Source: Gammaproteobacteria bacterium
GTDB lineage: Bacteria; Pseudomonadota; Gammaproteobacteria; Xanthomonadales; SZUA-36
DNA length: 64,000 nucleotides
Reading direction: 5' to 3'
Assembly: GCA_021772915.1 (NCBI GenBank)
Contig: JAJFLB010000018.1
Span: 310,001-374,000, forward strand
Below the pieces are notes generated by a model that saw only the letters and a program-made list of their open reading frames with translations, was not told the DNA's origin and did not search any database. This document shows positions 28,415-38,548 of the stretch, in pieces. Position numbers and translations under genes: made by a program. Numbering within the stretch: the stretch's first letter is position 1; every line of letters starts with the position of its first letter.

Positions 28415-30694
28415 TCATGGGTCATTCCCGGTCGGCGGCGTGTGCGGCGCTGTCGGTTGCCGGGACTGACCTGCCGCCTGTTCGTGAGCCTGCCAGGCCA
28501 GGTCTATCAGGTAAGCGTGAATGGTCTCGATTTCATCCGCCGACAACAGACCGCTGTAACTCCCCATCCCCTTACTGGCCAGCGTGCCCTTGAGCATGAC
28601 ATCGTTAAAGTCCCGATGACCAGCAGCACTCATCCGCTTGAGGTCCGGAATACCTGAGCTGCGTCCATCCATACTGGAATGGCACTTGGTGCAATTTCGA
28701 ACGTATAACTCGGCACCTGCTGCCCACTGCTCCGGTGTGCCGCGGCGCTCCACCGGCGGTAACGGGGCTTCTTCACTGACGTGTTCCACTTCGGGTCGTT
28801 TGGGAACTGAACCACCACCCAGTTTGAAGGCAATGATGCGTCCCTTATTCCCATACTTATGGGCTGCAGTACCCGGAAAGTATTGCTGGCCTGCCGCACC
28901 ACCCAGACCCGCCATGACAGCCACATATTGCTCACCCTCCACGGTGTAAGTCATGGGTCCGGCCATCATGCTGGTACCCGCATCAATACTGTGTAGTTGC
29001 TCACCGCTCGCGGCATCCATGACCACAAACTCACCCGTTCCACGACCCTGAAAAATCAACCCCCCCGCAGAGCTCATCAAACCACCACCGTTCCAGGTTG
29101 AGAACAGCTCCCCGGTCCACTGCCCGGAGGTGTCAACTTCCCAGACGAGTTTTTGCGTGACCGGGTCCCAGGCCCTGACAAGTCCACGTAAGGTCGTATC
29201 CGGCTGTCCTTTGGTCAACTCTGCCAACGGTGGGAGTCCCTTGGCAGCCTCTCCGTCCAGACCCCATTCGCCCGGCATCGGAAATATATAATTGGAAGTA
29301 AAATTAAGACCACCTTTCTGGTACTTGAAAGGCTCATCTGGCATCACCCAGATACTGCCGGCTTCAATGACCGGGATGTAAACCAGGCCAGTTGCCGGAT
29401 TGAATGCCATCGGCTGCCAGTTGTGTCCACCGGCCGGGCTGGGGAAAACCAGTTTGGGCTCGTAAAAATACTCACCCTGACCGGTCTCAACCGGCTTGCC
29501 TGTTTTCTTGTCCACATGGCTGGCCCAGTTAACCTTCACATAGGGCTCGGCAGAAATCAGCTCACCGGTCAACCTGTCCAATACGTAGAAAAAGCCGTTT
29601 TTTGGTGCCTGCATGATCACCTGGCGGGTTTCACCATCAATTTCCAGGTCGGCCAGGATCATTTTCATGGTGGCGGTAAAGTCCCAGTTATCCGCAGGTG
29701 TGGTCTGGTAATGCCAGGCCATCCGGCCCGTATCTGGATCAATCGCCAGAATCGATGCCAGGAACAGATTGTCACCACCCTTGGGGCTCCTGAGTTTGCG
29801 TGGATAAGGCGTTGCGTTGCCGGTACCGACATAGAGCAAGTTGAGCTCGGGGTCATAGGCCATGGCATCCCAGACCGTGCCGCCCAGACCAACCTCCCAC
29901 AGACTGTCCGGATCCCAGGTCTTGGCAGCCAGTTCCAGTTCCGGGTGCTCAAAACCCAGTTTAGGGTCGCCAGGCACGATAAAGAACCGCCAACGTTCTT
30001 CACCCGTGGCGTGGTCATAAGCGGTGATATAGCCACGGGCGTCAAATTCAGCACCCGCATTGCCGATGATGACCAGGTCCTTGGCCATATACGGCGCACC
30101 GGTGATGGTATAACCACGCTCCCGGTCGGTGATGGTATCCACCTTCCACGCTACGGTGCCGTCAGCTGCATTCAAGGCATACAAATAACCATCCAGGGAA
30201 CCGACGTAGACCAAGCCCCGCCAAACGGCAACCCCACGATTAACCACACCGCAGCAGGCTTTACGCATAAATTCACGGTCAACTTCCGGCTCAAATTTCC
30301 AGATCTCCGCACCGGTGCCGGCATCCACCACGTAGACCGCCCCTTCGGGACCACTGGAATACATCACCCCGTCGACCACAATCGGCGTGGCTTCGAAACC
30401 ATGTTCGGTGTCTATTTCGTATTGCCAGGCAAAACCCAGTTGGGATACATTGTCCCTGTTAATCTGATCAAGTGGAGAATGGTAGCTCTGCTCAAAATCC
30501 CGGCCACCGGTTAGCCAGGCACCAGCTTCGGCTTCAATACCGGCTAATCTGTCGGAGTCTATCCAGCCCACTTTTGAAGTATTAGCCTGTTGATCTGCTT
30601 CGGGCGAAGGCGCGGTTGTCTTTTCACAACCACCGAGTATTGATAGACAGGCAAAAACAATCAGGCATCTGGTCCGTAGAAATTCGCTGCTCAC
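28415..30694 (-). CDS. PQQ-dependent quinohemoprotein alcohol dehydrogenase, lipoprotein
   Basis: 759 residues from GTG 30694. The N-terminus is a lipoprotein signal with LSILGGC. The eight-bladed PQQ propeller starts with SDQINRDNVSQLGFAW-type sequence; the vicinal disulfide ACCGVVNRG is near residue 146, and W-motifs such as DAGTGAEIWKF and NAADGTVAWKV recur. A C-terminal cytochrome c domain carries CTKCH near 666 and GMGSYSGLLS supplying the likely Met side. The enzyme oxidises primary alcohols in the periplasm and hands electrons through the haem to the respiratory chain. No pqq synthesis gene is in this window. Confidence 0.92.
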   Translation of the reverse strand: MSSEFLRTRCLIVFACLSILGGCEKTTAPSPEADQQANTSKVGWIDSDRLAGIEAEAGAWLTGGRDFEQSYHSPLDQINRDNVSQLGFAWQYEIDTEHGFEATPIVVDGVMYSSGPEGAVYVVDAGTGAEIWKFEPEVDREFMRKACCGVVNRGVAVWRGLVYVGSLDGYLYALNAADGTVAWKVDTITDRERGYTITGAPYMAKDLVIIGNAGAEFDARGYITAYDHATGEERWRFFIVPGDPKLGFEHPELELAAKTWDPDSLWEVGLGGTVWDAMAYDPELNLLYVGTGNATPYPRKLRSPKGGDNLFLASILAIDPDTGRMAWHYQTTPADNWDFTATMKMILADLEIDGETRQVIMQAPKNGFFYVLDRLTGELISAEPYVKVNWASHVDKKTGKPVETGQGEYFYEPKLVFPSPAGGHNWQPMAFNPATGLVYIPVIEAGSIWVMPDEPFKYQKGGLNFTSNYIFPMPGEWGLDGEAAKGLPPLAELTKGQPDTTLRGLVRAWDPVTQKLVWEVDTSGQWTGELFSTWNGGGLMSSAGGLIFQGRGTGEFVVMDAASGEQLHSIDAGTSMMAGPMTYTVEGEQYVAVMAGLGGAAGQQYFPGTAAHKYGNKGRIIAFKLGGGSVPKRPEVEHVSEEAPLPPVERRGTPEQWAAGAELYVRNCTKCHSSMDGRSSGIPDLKRMSAAGHRDFNDVMLKGTLASKGMGSYSGLLSADEIETIHAYLIDLAWQAHEQAAGQSRQPTAPHTPPTGNDP

Positions 30695-30844
30695 TGCTTC
30701 TCTCTCAGAGTTGAGTGACTAACATTATAGGGTATGTCCCACATCGGGCGTCCGGATAGTTCATATGGATGCACGGTATTCCAGGAGCGTAATAACGAGT
30801 ACGCAGAGCGATACCTGACGTCTGCCAACCCTGGTGTGGGCGAC

Positions 30845-30938
30845 ATTGGGTAGCTGCATACGGGACACGCTCGAGACATCCTTGTTCGCTCGGTAATCCG
30901 TTCCCGACGGATTACGGTCCCGTATGCAGCTACCCAAT
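30845..30938. repeat. 94-bp nested perfect inverted repeat
   Basis: A 22-base arm at 30845-30866 is the exact reverse complement of 30917-30938. Inside lies a second perfect hairpin, GTAATCCGT (30893-30901) and ACGGATTAC (30907-30915), with a five-base loop. It sits in the 313-base gap between the quinohemoprotein gene and the TonB receptor terminator and has no coding potential. The form fits a small non-autonomous inverted-repeat element (MITE-like) or a structured RNA; which one cannot be decided from one copy. Confidence 0.7.
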
Positions 30939-31007
30939 ATCCCTCAGCTTATCGGCACCTGTGCTGGCAAAATGCCCGAACCACTACCGCTCATGTCCCC
31001 CACCCAT

Positions 31008-31040
31008 AAAAAAAGGCCCGGATCATTACTGAACCGGGCC
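31008..31040 (-). terminator. Rho-independent terminator of the TonB receptor gene
   Basis: On the minus strand GGCCCGG (31040-31034) and CCGGGCC (31021-31015) form a 7-bp GC stem, followed directly by a run of seven T (31014-31008). It begins about 30 bases after the receptor stop codon. Confidence 0.85.
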
Positions 31041-31069
31041 GATGTCTTTCGACTAGTACTACAGCGTTA

Positions 31070-33406
31070 CTAGAACCGCATCCTGGCTTCCAGACCAAAG
31101 GTGCGTGGCCGGTTAACGATCAACCGCTGACGCCCTGGGGTTTCCGCCGCGATGGAGCGGTTATCGGCAAGACTGGCGCGTTCATTAGTCACATTATCAA
31201 CAAACAAAAGCACTTCGTACTTTTCATTAACAGCACCAACACGCAGATTTAATGCGGTCCACGCTTCACGCAAGCGGGCCTCGTCACCAACACCTTGGTT
31301 ATTGGAACTGAAGCTGTCGCCGTAATGATTGAAATCACCTCTGGCCAGACCTTCCCAGCCACCATTAAGGGGCCACATGTATTGTGCGCTGGCATTAAAT
31401 GTCCAGTCAGGCACACCCTGGATTTTGTCACCCACTGACACGCCGGCAACGCCACCGTCATCGGTAATTTCAGCGTCGGTGTAACCCGTACCCAGCGACA
31501 AAGTTAAACCATCAATTGGCGCAGCTATCAGTTCCAGCTCAAATCCCTGGCTCTCAGCGGCACCGGCATTTTGTGTGAATTGGAAACCACAGGCCAGTCG
31601 GTTCAGCTGTTGAATATTGGACCAGTCAATAAAAAAGACCGCACCATTTAAGGTGACGCGATTGTTAGCAAGTGTGGATTTGAAACCCAGCTCATAACTC
31701 CAAAGACTATCGGAGTCAAAAGTCGTAGCATTTGAAGGGTCAACGCCTAAGGTAGCAAGCTCAGGACCGCACAAACCAACCGGCACATTGCCGTTTATAC
31801 CACCAATACGAAAACCCTTGGCAGCGCTGGCGTATACATTGACGTCATCGTTCACATTTGCCTGCACCAACACCTTGGCATTAAACCCGTCTTCACTTTG
31901 GGCATCTTCGAAACTACTCGGACCACCGTTGGCAAACCCGTCGGAAGAATTGACTGCATCAACACTATTATCGTACCAGCGACCACCCGCGGTAACGGAC
32001 CAGCGCTCGTTAAACTCCCAGGTCAGCTCACCGAAAAACGCAAGTTCCTCTGTGTCCGTCAAAGTCTTGGTAGTGAAGATTAAGTCATCGTTAGTAAGAC
32101 AAAAACCGTCCACACAATCCTGCCCCAGGCCAGGGGCTCCTGTAAATGCGTCTATTGCGGCAGCCAGCCCCGTCTGAACCGCTCTAGGATAATGGTGGTC
32201 AAATTCCTGATCCTGATAAAAAACACCCACAATGTAATTCAAAGAGCCATCATTGTTGCTGCTGAAGCGTGACTCATGCACAAAACTTTCGTACTTCTCG
32301 GTGGTGTTGATGACTGATTCAAGAGGATCAATGGGAATTCCAATGACTACATCAAAAAGAAAATGTAGAAATGAAGCCTCTTCTTCCCACTCACTGGTTG
32401 TGCGGTCATAAAAGGAAGTCGTGGAGACCAGGTTGCCCGCATCGCCCGCCCAGTTAAAAGTCGCACTGGCAATGGTCCACTTGTCGGTACCCGGTTCTTC
32501 CGAATCAAAAAAACGCGGCGTGGTCGTATTTTCCGGCGTGATATCCGCAAAGGGCAAGCCATCCGCTTCAACCTTTTGGTGCATTAGACGTAAATCCAGG
32601 GTCAATGCATCGCTGAGTGCTATTTTGCCCGCGATTTGTCCACCATAAAATTTCTCGTCATCCACATTTTCGTTGATTGTAAAAGCCGGGCCGGGGCTTT
32701 GGCGGGTATTACCACCGGAGTCGACCCAGGTCGGCTGATACGTGCGGTCAAAAATACCGGAAGTTTCCCCATAGTAACCATTTACACGTAACGCAAACTT
32801 ATCCTCCAAAACCGGGATATTGAAAGAACCGTCAAAATTCCAATTCTCGTCACCTTCTTTGACCGACGACAAGGACGCATGAAATGAGCCCTCGGACTCA
32901 TTGAAGGTTGGTTGTTTGGTAATCATCCTGATTGTACCGCCCATGGACTTGGCGCCATACAAGGAACCTTGGGGTCCGCGCAGGACTTCAATCCGGTCAA
33001 GATCCGATACGCGTGGCAGCATGGAGGCATTCACTGGCGTGTCATCAAAATAAAAGCCCGTGGTATTGACGCCGAAAATACCTCGCAAAGACGGCGAACT
33101 GGAATCAAAACGACCATCTGCCTCGTAAGCCATGGCCAGATTTGGAACCCTGACAGCAAAATCGAGCAGCGTGACCGCACCCATGCGCTCCAATTCCGTA
33201 TCTGCAAGTGCGGTGATGGACATACCGACCTCCTGCATTGATTCGGCTTGCTTGGTGGCCGTTACGATCACTTCCTCAAGCCCTGCGAAGGCTTCATCAT
33301 CCTGTGCGAGCGCAGTATTAATTGAGAATGCCAGGCCAAAGCCAAGGGCAAGGACTGCAATCAGGAGAGTCTTTGGCATTAACCAGTTATCATTAATTTT
33401 GTTCAC
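31070..33406 (-). CDS. TonB-dependent outer-membrane receptor
   Basis: About 778 residues from GTG 33406 (AGGTGG upstream), giving a signal peptide that ends FSINTALAQ. A TonB box EEVIVTATK follows at once, then the plug domain (VGMSITALADTELERMG, RIEVLRGPQGSLYG, GTIRMITK) and a 22-strand-type barrel ending in aromatic-rich strands and a terminal Phe (GLEARMRF). These receptors import siderophores, vitamin B12, or carbohydrates and lignin-type compounds with TonB energy. The plug resembles the FecA-less, iron-or-substrate group common in marine proteobacteria; the ligand is not shown. It stands alone with its own terminator. Confidence 0.92.
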   Translation of the reverse strand: MNKINDNWLMPKTLLIAVLALGFGLAFSINTALAQDDEAFAGLEEVIVTATKQAESMQEVGMSITALADTELERMGAVTLLDFAVRVPNLAMAYEADGRFDSSSPSLRGIFGVNTTGFYFDDTPVNASMLPRVSDLDRIEVLRGPQGSLYGAKSMGGTIRMITKQPTFNESEGSFHASLSSVKEGDENWNFDGSFNIPVLEDKFALRVNGYYGETSGIFDRTYQPTWVDSGGNTRQSPGPAFTINENVDDEKFYGGQIAGKIALSDALTLDLRLMHQKVEADGLPFADITPENTTTPRFFDSEEPGTDKWTIASATFNWAGDAGNLVSTTSFYDRTTSEWEEEASFLHFLFDVVIGIPIDPLESVINTTEKYESFVHESRFSSNNDGSLNYIVGVFYQDQEFDHHYPRAVQTGLAAAIDAFTGAPGLGQDCVDGFCLTNDDLIFTTKTLTDTEELAFFGELTWEFNERWSVTAGGRWYDNSVDAVNSSDGFANGGPSSFEDAQSEDGFNAKVLVQANVNDDVNVYASAAKGFRIGGINGNVPVGLCGPELATLGVDPSNATTFDSDSLWSYELGFKSTLANNRVTLNGAVFFIDWSNIQQLNRLACGFQFTQNAGAAESQGFELELIAAPIDGLTLSLGTGYTDAEITDDGGVAGVSVGDKIQGVPDWTFNASAQYMWPLNGGWEGLARGDFNHYGDSFSSNNQGVGDEARLREAWTALNLRVGAVNEKYEVLLFVDNVTNERASLADNRSIAAETPGRQRLIVNRPRTFGLEARMRF

Positions 33407-33594
33407 TATATTTACCCACCTATTCAGTTTTACTGTAGCTAAAAAAAGTCTACGCGGGAGCATTTAAAAACAGCACCCGCGCAGGCGGCTAGCTTATTAT
33501 TGCTTTAAGTGTAAACTAATATGACAGAGAAATGAAAGACATTTCCCGTGTCGACTGTACCACTATCGTTTGACTGGTACTGTTTTTTCTTCCC

Positions 33595-35613
33595 TTACCG
33601 GTGAACGAAGGGCGCTTTTTGACCTGCCCCTTTGCTCATGAAGACATCCAGACCGATCCACATGTCCTCGGTTTCGATACATTTGCCAAATGACCGGGAC
33701 TCGAGCTCAAGTCCGTCGGCCAGGGTCATATTCGCACCCGTGTATATTGCATCGACCAGGATGGCATCAATGGCCTTGCTGTGATAATCGATATCCAGAT
33801 TCTCAGGTTCACTAACGTTCTCCATCGGCCCGGTTTCTATCGCTGGCAGGACCACACCACCCTCTGCGATCTGCTGGACCAGCGATACACCGGCTTCCAC
33901 CAGATCGCCTTCGATTTCTGCTCGCGCCAAACCGATTTCCACAGCCTCCGAGGAAGACACGGGCCGGGCGGTGCGTAATATTTCCGCGGCCTTGCTGATG
34001 CCAACCAGTCTTGGCAAGCGTTGCGTGCCACCTGCACCGGGGATAAACCCCAGGTTTACTTCGGGCTGACACACCGCGATACGCAGGCCTGCTTTACAGA
34101 TTCGTGTGGTGCACGCCATACCCAGTTCGGCACCACCGCCAAAGGCAAAACCATTCCAGGCGCACACCACGGGCTTGTCCAGGGCCTCGATAAAATTACA
34201 CACCTGCTGGAAATTCTGCGAATTATTATAACCCGCCTCGGCTGTTTTGCAGGCTGCCAGATCATTGATATCTGCACCCGAAACGAAAGCCTTGACGCCG
34301 AAGCCGGTTAGTACCGTGCCGATGATCTCAGGATCGCTTTCCACCTGTGTAAATTTATCCCGCAGCTCTGCCAATACCGTCGTGTCGACGGCGTTGAGAA
34401 CCTTGGGTCGCTTAATGGTCAGCACGGCAACATTACCGAGCGTCTTGCGGGTCACATTGGAAAGTTCCCACCCACCCGCTTCACGTGCGGCTGCAAGTGC
34501 CTTTGGGATTGGAAATCCATCGTTGTCAGTGCACCAGTCCGCGACAAGATCGTAGGCCTTATCAATACCGATTGCGTTCATCATCGAAAAAGGTGGTTTG
34601 ATCACCAACGCGATTTCACAGGCCTTGTCCAGATCGCTGATCGAACAAATTCCCAGGTCGGCAATGTACGCAGCCAGTGCAAAAAAGGCGCCCCTGACCT
34701 GGTCACGCAACACCGCCTCCGTTTCCGCATCTACCTCGATCACATCACCCTTGGAGGCAATATCCCACCGCTCACCGGCGGCGATCAACTCTTTCAACAG
34801 GCGGGGTGATTTGAACCAGGGCTGTAACTGCGTATACATTTCATCCAGACCGTGATCGGTAATTTCGTTGCCACCGGCCAGCGTTACCGCTGTCACCGGC
34901 CCAACACCACAGCCCAGCGTATCCATTGATACCCGGTCAATTTCTTTCACCGTTCCATAGCCTTTTTGCAAGCACAGGATCGCGTTCAGAAACAGTCCCT
35001 CGAAAATGGGGTCGATTGCATAGCCGTAGGAACTGGCCACTTCCATCGGCACCTTCCCAATCGCTTCATACATACCCAGCAAATTTGCGGTCAACACCGG
35101 ATCAGTGTCCGCACCCGGTACGATTTCCACGATCGGATTTCGCTCCGCAGGAAAAAAGTAATGCGCCACCAGGCAGCGACCGGGATTTGAAGTGTTACGA
35201 AAAATGACCTCCGGGCGCATATGTGAGGAATTTGAAAGAAAGATCGCACCGGCGTCACAGATGGCATCCACCTGCTTGAAGATAGCGTCCTTGATACCCT
35301 CGTCCTCGGTGGCGGCTTCAAGCACCAGGCTGGATCCCGCGATATCATCGTAGTTTTCCGTGTAGCTAATGCTGGCGAGCATTTTATCGGCGTGTTCGGG
35401 TCTGAAGGCACGTGCTTTTACACCGCTTGCGACCTTCTTTTCAATCCGCGCCCGGGCGTTTTCCAGCGCCTGCACGGCGATGTCCACGAGTACCAGCTTG
35501 ACCCCATCACCCGCGAATACCTTGGCAAAATGGAGACAGATATCCGGGCCGATATTACCGGCCCCGATGATGGTAATTTTTGTGAGTTCTATATCTTTGA
35601 ATTGATAACTCAT
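33595..35613 (-). CDS. 3-hydroxyacyl-CoA dehydrogenase / enoyl-CoA hydratase fusion, reversed domain order
   Basis: 672 residues. Residues 10-310 are a 3-hydroxyacyl-CoA dehydrogenase: IIGAGNIGPDI NAD loop, LEAATED, SNSSHM, and VAHYFFPAERNPIVEIV with the catalytic His and Glu. Residues about 385-600 are a crotonase: LTIKRPKVLNAVD, SGADINDLA, GFAFGGGAELGMAC (Glu) and QPEVNLGFIPGAGGTQRLP (second Glu). FadB and FadJ have hydratase first, dehydrogenase second; here it is the other way round. It should carry out two beta-oxidation steps on an unknown acyl-CoA. The ATG overlaps the upstream CobT-like stop by four bases (ATGA) and also has AGGAC seven bases upstream. Confidence 0.9.
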   Translation of the reverse strand: MSYQFKDIELTKITIIGAGNIGPDICLHFAKVFAGDGVKLVLVDIAVQALENARARIEKKVASGVKARAFRPEHADKMLASISYTENYDDIAGSSLVLEAATEDEGIKDAIFKQVDAICDAGAIFLSNSSHMRPEVIFRNTSNPGRCLVAHYFFPAERNPIVEIVPGADTDPVLTANLLGMYEAIGKVPMEVASSYGYAIDPIFEGLFLNAILCLQKGYGTVKEIDRVSMDTLGCGVGPVTAVTLAGGNEITDHGLDEMYTQLQPWFKSPRLLKELIAAGERWDIASKGDVIEVDAETEAVLRDQVRGAFFALAAYIADLGICSISDLDKACEIALVIKPPFSMMNAIGIDKAYDLVADWCTDNDGFPIPKALAAAREAGGWELSNVTRKTLGNVAVLTIKRPKVLNAVDTTVLAELRDKFTQVESDPEIIGTVLTGFGVKAFVSGADINDLAACKTAEAGYNNSQNFQQVCNFIEALDKPVVCAWNGFAFGGGAELGMACTTRICKAGLRIAVCQPEVNLGFIPGAGGTQRLPRLVGISKAAEILRTARPVSSSEAVEIGLARAEIEGDLVEAGVSLVQQIAEGGVVLPAIETGPMENVSEPENLDIDYHSKAIDAILVDAIYTGANMTLADGLELESRSFGKCIETEDMWIGLDVFMSKGAGQKAPFVHR

Positions 35614-37541
35614 GCTGTTTGTCCTGCTGCTTGTGTTAATTCGTACGGATGACGTACGGTCCTTGGCACGTTACCCAGTAATTCAATCAGTTCATAGGCC
35701 ATGGCGTCACCCAGTTGTTCGGTATCTGTGATCGTCACGCTGCGTCGGTAAATATTTTGTACATCGTGGCCGATGCCGATGGCAAGCAATTCGACGTCGG
35801 ATTTTTTCTCAATCCAGTCGACAACCTGGCGTAAATGCGTTTCCAGATAGGCACGACCATTGGCGGTCAGGGTGGCATCGTCGGCCGGCACGCCGTCGGA
35901 AATAACCACCAGGATGCGTCGTTGTTCCCGCCGGCCTGCCAGACGGCGGTGTGCCCACAACAACGCCTCACCATCGATATTTTCTTTGAGCAATGCCGGC
36001 CACAGCATCACACCCAAGGACTGCCGGGCTTTGCGCCACGGCTCGTCCGCGAGCTTGTAAATGATATGGCGTAAATCACTCAATCTGCCCGGGCTACCGG
36101 GTTTACCGTTAGCTGACCACGACTCACGTGTCTGCCCACCCCTCCAACCGGCCGTCGTAAAACCAAGAATTTCCGTTGCAACGTGGCAACGTTCCAGCGC
36201 CTGGGCGAGGATGTCAGTGAACATGGCCGCCAATGCAATGGGCTGACCACGCATCGAGCCGGAATTGTCGATCAGAAATGACACCACGGTGTCACGCGTC
36301 TCGCTGTCCCGTTCCTGTTTGTAGGCCAGCGGACTGGACGGATCAATCACCAGACGGGACAGACACGTCGTATCCAGCAATCCATCGTCAAGGTCAAATG
36401 TCCAGGTCCGCTTTTGCAATGTCCTGAGACTGTTTTGCAGACGCTTGGCAAGTCTCACAGCAACCCGCCGGTGGCTTGAAATCTCCTGATCCAGCTTGGC
36501 CCGGTATTGCTGCAGTTGATCCTTTGTAAGCAATCCCCTGGCGTTTACCACTTCGTCAAAACGCGTGGTATACGCATGATAGGTAATGGTGTCGGCTGCG
36601 CTCCGGCCTTTGCCACCCGGCTCTTCGGGATTTGCCTGCGTGGTGTCGTCCAATGGTGCGATGGGTTCATTGTCCGTGTTCAAGGGGAAGGGAATGGTGG
36701 TCGCCGCATCACCTGGGTCGGGTCTGTGATCTGAGCTGTCGCCTGATACCGACTCAGCATCCTCAGGCCTTTCATCGCTCTGTGTGGCGGTCGCACCAAA
36801 TCCTCCTTGCTCTTCGCTGTTGTTACTTTGGCCATTGACACTGCTGTCCGGCTCAAAACCGGTCTCTGCCTCACTGTCACCCGGCGACATTTCCGCTTCT
36901 TTCGGTTGCGAACCCTGCTCGGGCAGGTCAACCAGTTCCAGGCTGCCGACGAGGCGCCTCGCACAGTGGGAAAATTCCACCTGGTCCGCTGTCACAGCAC
37001 AAAGCGCCTCAACATTCTCGCCTGCACGTGTATTGATCTCGTCCTGCCAGCGGGAGACGTATCGGGTGGCCGCTAGCGGACTGTCGAGCAGACGGGTACG
37101 CAGCATTAATACGACGGCGTTGGCCATGGGCGTCGCCTTGTCCGAGTCAATCACATTGACACCACGTTCGTTAAATCTTTGCTCAAATACTGCCGCGAGG
37201 TTGGCTGCAACGCCCTGCCAAACTCGTGCAGCGCACACCTCGATACGTACATTCTCAAGCGCGTCATAAAGAGCGCGAGACAAAGGCCCTGGTGGTGCAT
37301 TCAGGTAATGCACTTCGGCATCGTGAAAGCGAGCACGCATGGCAATGGCATCGTAACAGCCACGCAGGGCCCCGACCTTGCCAGACTGCACGACTTCATC
37401 GGACAAGGGCAATTGCGGACGCTGACCGTCCCTGGAAGATTTGCAGCCAGGAAAACTCAACAACATGTTGGAGTCACCTGTCAGTGCGCGAGCGGTGCCC
37501 TCGAGCAGCTGTCCAATATGCTCGTTACTGACTGGCAGCAT
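35610..37541 (-). CDS. CobT-like VWA-domain protein (cobaltochelatase CobT family)
   Basis: 643 residues from ATG 37541, which lies inside the 3' end of the CobS-like gene. The N-terminal 190 residues match the CobT helical region (GALRGCYDAIAMRARFHD, ALYDALENVRIE). A long acidic, low-complexity linker follows (about 210-320), then a C-terminal VWA domain with the MIDAS motif LIDNSGSMRG near 424 and VISDGVPADD. In aerobic B12 synthesis CobS and CobT power cobalt insertion by CobN; no CobN or other cobalamin gene is here. The stop overlaps the HAD-ECH start, so these proteins are likely made in proportion. Confidence 0.85.
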   Translation of the reverse strand: MLPVSNEHIGQLLEGTARALTGDSNMLLSFPGCKSSRDGQRPQLPLSDEVVQSGKVGALRGCYDAIAMRARFHDAEVHYLNAPPGPLSRALYDALENVRIEVCAARVWQGVAANLAAVFEQRFNERGVNVIDSDKATPMANAVVLMLRTRLLDSPLAATRYVSRWQDEINTRAGENVEALCAVTADQVEFSHCARRLVGSLELVDLPEQGSQPKEAEMSPGDSEAETGFEPDSSVNGQSNNSEEQGGFGATATQSDERPEDAESVSGDSSDHRPDPGDAATTIPFPLNTDNEPIAPLDDTTQANPEEPGGKGRSAADTITYHAYTTRFDEVVNARGLLTKDQLQQYRAKLDQEISSHRRVAVRLAKRLQNSLRTLQKRTWTFDLDDGLLDTTCLSRLVIDPSSPLAYKQERDSETRDTVVSFLIDNSGSMRGQPIALAAMFTDILAQALERCHVATEILGFTTAGWRGGQTRESWSANGKPGSPGRLSDLRHIIYKLADEPWRKARQSLGVMLWPALLKENIDGEALLWAHRRLAGRREQRRILVVISDGVPADDATLTANGRAYLETHLRQVVDWIEKKSDVELLAIGIGHDVQNIYRRSVTITDTEQLGDAMAYELIELLGNVPRTVRHPYELTQAAGQTA

Positions 37542-38514
37542 CACGGATCGTGCTGATAATGGTTTCTGGCAAATCCTCATCGAAACAACGTTGATAGAAC
37601 TCGGCGACCATGGGACGTTCCAACTCATCACAACGGTTCAAAAAGGTCACCTTGAAAGCGTAAGCGGCAGTTCCGAATATTTCGGTATTGCGGCACCAGT
37701 TGATAACCGTGCGTAGTGACATCACGGTGGAAAGATCACCGTTCATGAAACCCTGCCGGGTCAGGTTGGCGACCTGTACCATTTTACTCAGCAAAGCCCG
37801 GCCCTTTTCATTCTGATAAGCCGGTGCCTTGGCCAGCGCGATATCCAGTTCCTCATCATGCGCCAGGTAGTTGAGTGTGGTGATGATGTTCCAGCGATCC
37901 AGCTGTCCCTGGTTGATTTGCTGCGTGCCGTGGTAAAGGCCCGTAGTGTCGCCAAGGCCGATGGTATTGCTGGTGGCAAACAGACGAAATGCCGGATGCG
38001 GCTGAATGATGCGGTTTTGATCGAGTAGGGTCAGCCGGCCTTCGGCTTCCAGCACCCGCTGGATCACGAACATGACGTCCGGACGGCCTGCATCATATTC
38101 ATCAAATACCAGGGCCGTAGGGGTTTGTAATGACCAGGGCAAAATCCCCTCACGGAACACGGTCACCTGCTTCGAATCCTGCAGCACGATGGCATCGCGG
38201 CCGATCAGGTCCACCCGCGAGATGTAGCTATCGAGATTCACCCGCACACAGGCCCAGTTCAACCTTGCCGCCACTTGCTCTATATGGGTGGTTTTGCCGC
38301 TGCCGTGGTAGCCCTGCACCATCACCCGTGCGTTATGGGCAAAACCTGCTAGCAGGGCCAGTGTGGTTTCAGGATCAAAGCGATAAGCCTCATCCAGTTC
38401 CGGAACGTAATCACCGGCGGATGAAAATTTTGGCACCTGCATATCGGAATCAACGTCGAACAGGTCACGTGCGCAAACCATCTGGTCCGGCACATTGTCG
38501 TAGCCGGAGGTCAT
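37525..38514 (-). CDS. CobS-like AAA+ ATPase (cobaltochelatase CobS family)
   Basis: 329 residues from ATG 38514, chosen because AAGGA lies seven bases upstream; ATGs at 38529 and 38532 lack a site. The sequence follows CobS closely: DSDMQVPKFS, Walker A GYHGSGKTTHIEQVAARL near 68, RVNLDSYISRVDLIG, Walker B ALVFDEYDAGRPDVMF near 136, FRLFATSNTIGLGDTTGLYH. The C-terminal helical lid is present. It should form a hexamer working with the CobT-like VWA partner, with which it overlaps by 17 bases. Whether the target is a cobalt chelatase or another client is open. Confidence 0.88.
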   Translation of the reverse strand: MTSGYDNVPDQMVCARDLFDVDSDMQVPKFSSAGDYVPELDEAYRFDPETTLALLAGFAHNARVMVQGYHGSGKTTHIEQVAARLNWACVRVNLDSYISRVDLIGRDAIVLQDSKQVTVFREGILPWSLQTPTALVFDEYDAGRPDVMFVIQRVLEAEGRLTLLDQNRIIQPHPAFRLFATSNTIGLGDTTGLYHGTQQINQGQLDRWNIITTLNYLAHDEELDIALAKAPAYQNEKGRALLSKMVQVANLTRQGFMNGDLSTVMSLRTVINWCRNTEIFGTAAYAFKVTFLNRCDELERPMVAEFYQRCFDEDLPETIISTIRDAASQ

Positions 38515-38548
38515 TTCAGGTTCCTTCATCACGGGGATTCGTCAGGGG

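Noticed and set aside
29423-30514. 363-codon plus-strand open frame
   Set aside because: It is antisense to the quinohemoprotein dehydrogenase, whose motifs and haem site are clear on the minus strand.
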